Shown: positions 56,945 to 64,000 of the stretch, piece after piece
Layout of the letters: each line of letters begins with the position of its first letter
Position numbering within the stretch: position 1 is the first letter of the stretch
From: Flaveria trinervia
Lineage: Eukaryota > Streptophyta > Magnoliopsida > Asterales > Asteraceae
Length of the DNA: 64,000 bases
Reading direction: 5' to 3'
NCBI GenBank assembly: GCA_025506515.1
Contig: CM046453.1
Span: 34,359,851 to 34,423,850, forward strand
Notes under the pieces: generated by a model
Seen by the model: only the letters and a program-made list of their open reading frames with translations
What the model was told of the DNA's origin: nothing
Database searches by the model: none
Made by a program: the position numbers and the translations under genes

Positions 56945-58926
56945 TATAACACCGGAAATATTTTTAAAGACGAATGAAAGGGAATAAAGGAAAAACACAA
57001 TTCATCCCAAGTAGAGGGGCTAAATGTGTCAAAAAGGACAAAAGAATAAAAGTTGGTGGATAAAGCAACATGGCCGCCCACACTCTCTACAAATTTCCTT
57101 TCATTCGGATTTTTTAAAGAGAGAAAGGAGAAGAGCTGAATTTTTAGATTTTGAAGAAGAAGAACGAGAAATTAGAATTCAAGATAAGAATTCTTGGTTT
57201 TAAGTTGTTATTAACTAGACTACGCCTCCATTGTATTCTTATATGTGTGGTTTTGTGTTTGGGTGTGTGTTTTTGGTGGGTTTCTAGGTGGTTGAACTCA
57301 TAGTGCAAAATAGGTATAAAGAAGTCATAGCTAAGGTGAGTTCTAGAACCCCCTTTTTACTTGTTTTAGTTGATTTTGGGGCTGGAAATGCATGTATGGA
57401 TGTTTTTATAAAATGGGTTTTGTACCCATATGTGTGTATGTGTGTGAATATGGGCGGGTTATGATTTTGGGTGTTCATGATGTTATGATGATGCCATGTT
57501 TGTGTTATGATGTTTAGAATGTCAGAACTAAGTTAGAACATGTTTAATTGGTGATGTTGGGACTAATTAGGATGTTTTTAGTTTGAGTTGGTTGCCTATG
57601 CACCTGAAATAGGCCCATGCACCCAACGTTCAAATTTGCCTAAGTGTCACATGCGCCCAAAACCCCATGCGCCCAAATAGTTTCCATGCACCCAGAATAG
57701 GCTGAATTTGACTAAATGTTCATACGCCAAGATTGCCCAATGTAGATACATGTGTACCTAGTTTATGTGCTTAAATGTATGTCTTTCATGTCTACATATG
57801 TGTAATTTGACAATGTAATGAAATATGATAAATGATTTGATGTCTATTTATCTTTAATTCATATGTATGACATCTTATATAGGTTGGAGGTTGTTGTACA
57901 CAATTCTAAGTCAATAATGATTGAGAAATGTGTTCAACATAGTCAGATGAGTATTCATGCTAATGGCCCATACTTATGGACCATACGCATGAATACATCA
58001 TGCTTATGGACCAGTCACACGACTGAACCATGGTAATGGTTTTGTCGTACGAATGGAAACCAATAACCTATAAATACCACCTTATTCATGGAAAAACAAA
58101 ACACTGGAAGAGATATTACGCATACACATAAACCCTAGCCGTCCAGAGCGTCCAAACAGACTATCCAAGTTCATAATTCGTTCCTGATTGATTCCTATTC
58201 ATTCTTAATGTTTTAGTTCAATCTTATATCGATCGGTTAATCGTTCTCACTCATTGGATCACCAAACAAATAGGATTCCCCATTATTTGATCTGGTATAA
58301 CGCAGAATCAGTTAGTACTTCGTACATACACGGTCCTTAACACCCAATCGCCTACATAGTGCCCATGTGCCTAGAATTGCCCAGAATGATGAAGTGTTGC
58401 GCCATGTGCCCAAATAGTAGCCTTGCGCCTAGAAGTATCCTATGTGCCTAAGTGTTCCCAAGAGCACCAGAAGGGCATGCGCCTAAGACTTGGATTTTTT
58501 TTCTGAATTTTGGGGAAAATGTAAAGTGTAGGCTTTGACTTGGGAAGTTCCTGGGGGCAATGTAAGTTGACTTTATGATGATGGATGACATGTTTTATGT
58601 TATGTTTGATGATGTGTGATGATGTTATGCTTATGTATGATATGTTTCCTTATCTTCCTTATTATGTATTATAATGTGACTTTATGTGGTGTGATAATAT
58701 TAATGAATGTAAACTATTATCTTAACAAAGCGAAAGATTTAAGATAATGAAAGTGGAACATAATGAATGAATGAAAAGTCATGCAAGCAAATAAAAGGAA
58801 GTTCACAACTCATTGAGAATTGTTAGCTCAACTATGCGTTGACAGCGTGCGATCTTGGCTAACCCTTAAGGGTTCACACACAAAGGGAGTTATTCTATGT
58901 GACCACTCCATATGTGTGCTATGTGA
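56945..58926 (+). repeat. Gypsy LTR J (incomplete in window)
   Basis: It starts at TATAACACCGGAAATATTTTT (first bases mutated from TGTAACACC) and follows LTR 4374-6539 through the GCGCCTA array. Solo LTR K interrupts it at 57741-58342 and Copia-M cuts it at 58927. The rest lies beyond the window, so solo LTR or full element cannot be decided. The left flank is CCAAG. Confidence 0.8.
57741..58342 (+). repeat. Solo LTR K (602 bp)
   Basis: Starts TGTAGATACATG, ends GTCCTTAACA, flanked by CCCAA on both sides (57736-57740, 58343-58347), a perfect 5-bp duplication inside LTR J's motif array. It contains TCGTACGA and CATACGCATGAA words like element L, then CCTATAAATACC (about 58070) as a likely TATA box. 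Orientation is inferred from that box. Confidence 0.88.
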
Positions 58927-59826
58927 TGTTGGACCAAAGGAACCAATGAGCTAAGATCAGAAAACCTCTAAGTCCCACATGGTATCACAACAACTGCTGA
59001 AAGACTCATCAGCAGTTTGACAAGTGCTGAAGACTTCAACAGCTGAAGGTCAAGTGCTGAAGATTCCAACAGCTGAAGAGCTAAAGTGCTGAAGTACAAC
59101 AGCTGAAGAACACAACTACTGAAGCTGAAAGACCTAAGTACTGAAGTACAACAGCTGAAGAGTTTACAAGTGCTGAAGATCAACAACTGATGTACAAAGC
59201 CTGAAGACAAAGACTGAAGACATCAGCTGATGATATCTACTGAAGTCATTAGCTGATGAAACATCTGAAGGTCAAAGTCTGAAGATCAAGTACTGAAGCA
59301 TCAGTAGTTTGTCACAACTGCTGAAGAGTACTTCTTCAGTAGTTGTGATATCAGTAGTTTATATTCTAGTTTCAGTAGTTTTATGTTTCAGTAGTTTTGT
59401 AAAACGACTGAAGAGCTTATTCTTCAGTCGATGTAGTTTCAGTAGTTTTATTTTTGTACTTAACACTCTAATATGTTCGCAGTAGTTGTGAACATTTCAG
59501 TAGTTTGTTAAGTTAGTTATTTTTGTATTAGATCTACCAGTTGTCACTTTCCGTGATAACAGCAGCGATTGTTGCACTCTATATAAGGAGTGACAACCTA
59601 TTGTAATAGGGGGTGTATGAATGAATGGAATGAATGAATGATTTGATTAGAAATATTCTACATCTATAAACATTCCTTGAAATCAGAAATATATATTCTC
59701 TCCCTATAACCGTATGCGTTCTTAATGCATACAAGTATCATTGCTTGCTACAATTTGTCTAATTCTTGTTCATATTCCGCTGCTTTGAACTCTAATACAT
59801 CGAACTTGTGATTACTGATCCTGTCA
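58927..59826 (+). repeat. Copia-M 5' LTR (900 bp)
   Basis: TGTTGGACCAAAGG to GATCCTGTCA. It is rich in AACAGCTGAAGA, AGTGCTGAAG and TTCAGTAGTTT words, but without the regular 13-bp array of Copia-I. The TATA box lies in an inverted repeat (59575-59592). Confidence 0.93.
59575..59592 (+). promoter_or_regulatory. Copia-M LTR TATA box within inverted repeat
   Basis: CACTC, TATATAAG, GAGTG: a 5-bp stem around the TATA box, extended by TTG and CAA with one bulge. It corresponds to the 7-bp stem in Copia-I. Confidence 0.65.
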
Positions 59827-59828
59827 AA

Positions 59829-59843
59829 TGGTATCAGAGCTGG
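59829..59843 (+). other. Copia-M primer-binding site
   Basis: TGGTATCAGAGCTGG, two bases after the LTR; initiator tRNA-Met type. Confidence 0.92.
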
Positions 59844-60058
59844 TTAATCATTGATCGATCTAATAATTGATCATTGAAACTGCTATTCAAGATCTAAGTT
59901 TGATTGAATTAGCTTTTGTTTTTGCAAGAAACGTTATGGAGATTGAATTTTCTGTATTTCTGGTCATTCATCCTGAGATCTTCTCTTGGTTTTCATTGAG
60001 TTTGTTGTGGTCTCTTAAAACTTTTAAAAGCTTGAATTAAATTGTTTTTGAACTGAAA

Positions 60059-62900
60059 ATGACCACTCCCTCCAATGATCCTCACAATACTGGTTCCTCA
60101 ACCAAGCCACCAATGCTGGTTAGGAATGAGTAACATATGGCAAAGACGTATGCTCCATCACCTGTCTGTTAACAGCGCAGGTTGTTGGACATCAGTGGTA
60201 CATGGTCCACACAAGCCTATGGTGAATAACCCGGAAACAAATCAAATGGTTCCGAAGAGGAGGGAGCAATACTCAGATGAGGACAAGAAGTTGCTTGAAA
60301 TTGATGCAAAAGCCTATGGAATTCTGGCCATGGCACTGCCAAATGAAATCTATTCTGGGCTAATGCATCATGAAACTGCCCATGACCTCTGGAATGCCTT
60401 GAAAGAACAATTGGAGGAACAGATGAGGTCTTGGCAAATAATAGAGAAATTCTTGCCCAACAATATGAGACATTCTCTCATAGAAAGGGTGAGACACTGA
60501 CTCAACAAAATGAGTGGTTCTCTTGTTTGATCTCTGAACTAAAAATGGTCAAACTTGAGTACACAAATATTCAGATGAATAACAGATTTCTCAGATCATT
60601 GCCTGAGAGATGGGACACATATACTATTGTCCTACGCTCCAGTGCAAGTTTGGACAAACTATCTCTCACTCAACTCCATGGGAAACTACTCACGTTCGAG
60701 AGAGAGATAGAACAGAAGAGAAAGCTGTCTTCATCTGGAAAGCTCACTGAAGACTTTGTACCAGGCAACACTGCCTTGGTGGGTCATGAGTCAGAATATG
60801 CTTCATCTGAATGCCAGTATGATGAGCATATTAATTTCTCTTCAGGCACTTTTGATTCTGCATTTGTGAGTATTGATGGTCAGTTTACTGGGTGTAATAA
60901 TGACAATCTATGCTTCATTATGGATGATCTCAAGGGGATTGCTGATGATGACTTAGAGGAGATGGATATTTTGAGCCAAATGGCCCTGATAAATATCAGA
61001 TCTTAGAAGTTCTATAAAAGGACTGGAAGAAAATTCCCAGGACTCTCTGGCAAAACCAAAGTTGGTTTTGACAAGAGCAAGTTGAGGTGTCACAAATGCC
61101 AAAGGCTTGGACACTTTGCAAGAGAGTGTAGATCAACTGGATCTAACTCCACTACACCCTTTGTGACTTTTCCTGGCAATAGTCAACAACACAGAGGGCA
61201 ACATCCTGTCACCTCTAGTCATCATCCTCAACAACAATCTCCGGCATATTTTGTTCCTCAGGGTCAAATGCCATATCCATACCCTTGTTATTACATGCCA
61301 CAGTCAAATCAAGTTCAAGTTCCTATGGCACAACCCTCATGCACTACCAGAACCTCAGCCATCCCAATCTCATCAACAATCTCAACCTCAACAACACAGC
61401 TTCTTCACCCCAGGAGTTGTTGACTGGACCAGTTTACCAGATGAATGTCTGGTCATGACCAACTGTTCTCAGGTGCTGGTCAACATGGTGGTGACAATCC
61501 TTTTGGGAATCTAGCTCTTATGGCTTTGGAGTCTGCTGATACTTCATTTTCTAATGCCTCTACACCTCAGGTATCACAGGTATCCTCTGAGGCAAAAGCC
61601 AAATTATGTTCTGAACCACAGCATAGCAGCATTTGCTTCCATTAGAGAAGCAAATGTAGCTCTAATTAATAAGAACATTGAGCTAGAACAAATAATTTCC
61701 AAAAACAAAGCTGAGTTTGAGTCTGTGCTTAAAGATAAAAATGATGAGATTTATAAACTGAATTGCCAAATAACTGATGATAAGGCTAGAGAAGAAGTAC
61801 TTCTAGAGAAGTACAAAGATCTCAAAGAAACCCTTGCAGTTACCCAGGTCAAGTGTGATAGATGGGTACAATCATGCAAAGGTTTTGAAATGCTTCTTAG
61901 TAAGCAATCTGCTTCAAATGTGAAGTTTGGAATTGGTTACAATCACACTGCTCCACCTACAGATTTTACCCCAAGAGCAGAGGTAGAATCTGATGGTGAG
62001 AGTGATAACCAATCCATCACATCATGTGATCTACCTTCTGATACATCACAATCAGAAGTAGAAGTAGCATCAAGCCCTCTTTGAACTTATCAGCTGATGT
62101 TGATGGTTCAAATGCTGACATTCACATGATTAATGAGTTGATCAACTCAGGAGTTAATCCTGAAGGTCCTGAAAGGACTAGAGAGCAGGATCTAACACCT
62201 GAAGTTCAAACTTCATCTGCTGTCAGTACTGAAGAGAAGAAAACTGACAGTAGAAGAGTTTGAAGACCACTAAAGAGGCAGTCAAGAAAGCAAACAATGC
62301 TTCCAAAGCATTGAAGAACAAGTCTTCAGTTGCTTCACCCTCTTTAGTTGATGATCAACCTAAGATGAAGAAGAAACCATGTGAAGTATGTGGTCTGTTC
62401 AATCATCTTACAGATGATTGTTGGTACAAAAGAGGTTCCAAACTCAAACAAAAAGAAGAAATTAAAGAGAAAATGGTAAAAATGAAAACTGAGTTTGAGA
62501 CCACATTTGTATCAGCAACATCAAATCCTGTAACCCTTAAGTCCTCAAAGAAATCCAAAAAGGAAGGGGTTAAACAGATGACAGCTGAGAGTGCTCCGAA
62601 GAAGAAGGTGCAACATAGGAATCTATCAAACTCCACTGGCAATGTGTCTGATGAGCTGAAAGCTTTATCACAAAATCAGACACAGCTGGTAATGATGGTT
62701 CAATATCTGTTGGGTAGAGTTAACCAACTAGACACTCCTATGTTGAAACCACAGAAAAGGAGGTCCAAGCCAAAGGACTCCCCTCTACACCATCTTCTTC
62801 CTCTCAGGCTGTTGTTTCAAATAAACCTGTTAGTTTACCATCTATTGATGACACCAGGCCTAAAACCAAAAAGGTTTGGGTCTCTAAAACTAACTGATTG
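60059..62900 (+). pseudogene. Copia-M gag (decayed)
   Basis: ATG at 60059 (MTTPSNDPHNTGSSTKPP). A 2-base loss at about 60130 gives a stop after RNE, and a 1-base loss at about 60412 shifts frame again. Capsid blocks LRSLPERWDTYTIVLRSS in 60431-61006, then a TAG in RS*KFYK. The first knuckle CHKCQRLGHFAREC (61091-61132) is complete, as is the second CEVCGLFNHLTDDC (about 62380-62421). Between them are a Q/P-rich stretch, DWTSLPDE and a coiled coil. Confidence 0.85.
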
Positions 62901-63040
62901 TTTATTATTGCAGGGTTCTTCAACATGCCAAAGTAGCATCTGGTATGTAGACAGTGGGGGATCTATGCACTTGACTGGGAACAGCTCTCTTCTTCATGAC
63001 TACTCAAGGAAAGAAGGGATTTGTCTCTTTTGGCAATGAT
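62901..63040 (+). pseudogene. Copia-M protease
   Basis: SIWYVDSGGSMHLTGNSSLL at about 62935-62994, followed by HDYSRK and a frameshift. The later protease part continues in the next frame with GFVSFGNDARGYIIGKGFVS. Active-site DSG is present. Confidence 0.85.
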
Positions 63041-64000
63041 GCTAGGGGTTACATCATCGGTAAGGGCTTTGTCTCCAATGGAGAAATCAAATTTGATGAT
63101 GTTAATCATGTGGAAAATCTCAAGTACAATCTCTTGAGTGTCAGTCAAATGTGTGATAAAGGCCATGTTGCCATTTTCACCAGTCAAAACTGTAGGATTA
63201 TGTCATCCAAAGTTTTGCACTTGATTGACAAGGTGTTGGATGATCACACTCTCCTGAAAGCCAACAGGACAGGAAGAGTGTATGCCTTAGATCTTTCTAA
63301 GAAGATAGATCTCAAAGGCAATCCTTGCCTATTTTCCAAAGCCTCTTCTCAAGAATCTAAACTGTGGCACAGGAGGCTTGGTCATGTTAATCTCAAAAAC
63401 ATGAATCAGCTTACCCACAATGGTTTATTCAGAGGCTTACCAATAAAGGAGTTCCACTGTGATGAAACCTGCACTGCGTGTTTAAAAGGAAAACAGCACA
63501 AAGTCTCATTCCCTCCTATTGAAGTGCCTAAGTCCACTGCCTGCTTGCAATTACTGCATATGGATCTATTTGGTCCTGTGAGAGTAATGAGCATGGCAAA
63601 GAAGAAATACCGTCTGGTAATTGTGGATGATTACTCCAGATTTGTATGGACTTTCTTTCTACATTCAAAGGATGAGGCTGCTCAGAAGATTATTCACTTT
63701 GTGTTGTATATTGAGAAGCAGTATTCCCTTCCAGTCAAGTGTATTAGGAGTGACAATGGAAATGAATTCAGAACTCATACACTTGATGACTTCTATCATT
63801 CAAAGGCAATCAAAAGGCAGTTCAGCATTCCAAGGACTCCAGAACAAAATGGAGTAGTGGAGAGAAAGAACAGGACCCTCATTGAAGCTGCAAGGTCCAT
63901 GCTGGCTGACTCAGGTTTGCCACTAACCTTTTGGGCTGAAGCTGTCAACACGCTTGCTATATGCAAAATAGAGTTTTAGTAAATCAGAGGTTGATGAAGA
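63041..64000 (+). CDS. Copia-M protease end, GAG-pre-integrase and integrase (partial)
   Basis: A long open frame, 62996-63979. It carries LWHRRLGHVNLKNMNQL and CTACLKGKQHK (zinc binding), then HMDLFGPVRVMSMAKKKYRL, CIRSDNGNEF and TPEQNGVVERKNRTLIEAAR, so the D-D-E catalytic triad is complete. LTFWAEAVNT follows, then a one-base loss near 63951 shifts frame. The most intact integrase in the window. The element runs off the end. Confidence 0.88.

Larger units (their letters stand above)
58927..64000 (+). mobile_element. Copia-M: relative of Copia-I, truncated by window end
   Basis: LTR 58927-59826, PBS, gag, protease and the first part of integrase. Gag is close to that of Copia-I along its whole length. 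The element continues beyond 64000. The left flank, TGTGA, is in LTR J. Confidence 0.93.

Overview
This is a plant nuclear repeat block in which I can support no host gene. Nearly every base belongs to long terminal repeat (LTR) retrotransposons, plus one CACTA DNA transposon. The Ty3/gypsy elements are chromoviruses of the Tekay/Del type: two CCHC knuckles, DSGAS protease, FIDD reverse transcriptase, C-terminal chromodomain, and a primer-binding site (PBS) matching initiator tRNA-Met. The Ty1/copia elements look like the Sirevirus/Maximus group: a large gag, YVDD reverse transcriptase, and a long extra open reading frame after pol. From memory, the N-terminal domain of that extra frame is very common in Asteraceae genome annotations, so a composite-family plant is my best guess. 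That is inference only.

Layout. An old minus-strand copia element, Copia-D, is the host of the whole stack; its pieces lie at 8986-9638, 12616-16231, 18634-19168, 43046-44083 and 56292-56944. Inserted into it from left to right are: (1) a tandem pair of plus-strand gypsy elements sharing one LTR (1-8985), holding a solo copia LTR (1892-2800); (2) a CACTA transposon (9639-12615, duplication ATA); (3) a 2.4-kb non-autonomous LTR element, L (16232-18633, duplication AACTC); (4) a solo gypsy LTR, H (19169-43045), split by minus-strand Gypsy-E (20814-42612, duplication GTTAA), which itself carries Gypsy-G (23232-32957, duplication ATAAA) and Copia-F (35528-42501); (5) plus-strand Copia-I (44084-56291, duplication GGAAG); (6) a gypsy LTR, J (from 56945), carrying solo LTR K (57741-58342, duplication CCCAA) and the start of plus-strand Copia-M (from 58927, running off the end). 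Nesting reaches four levels.

How it works together. These are genome parasites in various stages of decay; every gag-pol has stops or frameshifts. Three things stand out. Gypsy-E carries LTRs of only 91-95 bp, apparently a collapsed form of the usual ~2.1-kb LTR, and it still has a perfect target duplication. The extra ORF of the copia elements is preceded by a spacer that repeats the LTR's own palindromic words and, in two copies, holds a TATA box, suggesting a second internal promoter. Copia-F has lost gag, protease, integrase and reverse transcriptase but kept the extra ORF largely open.
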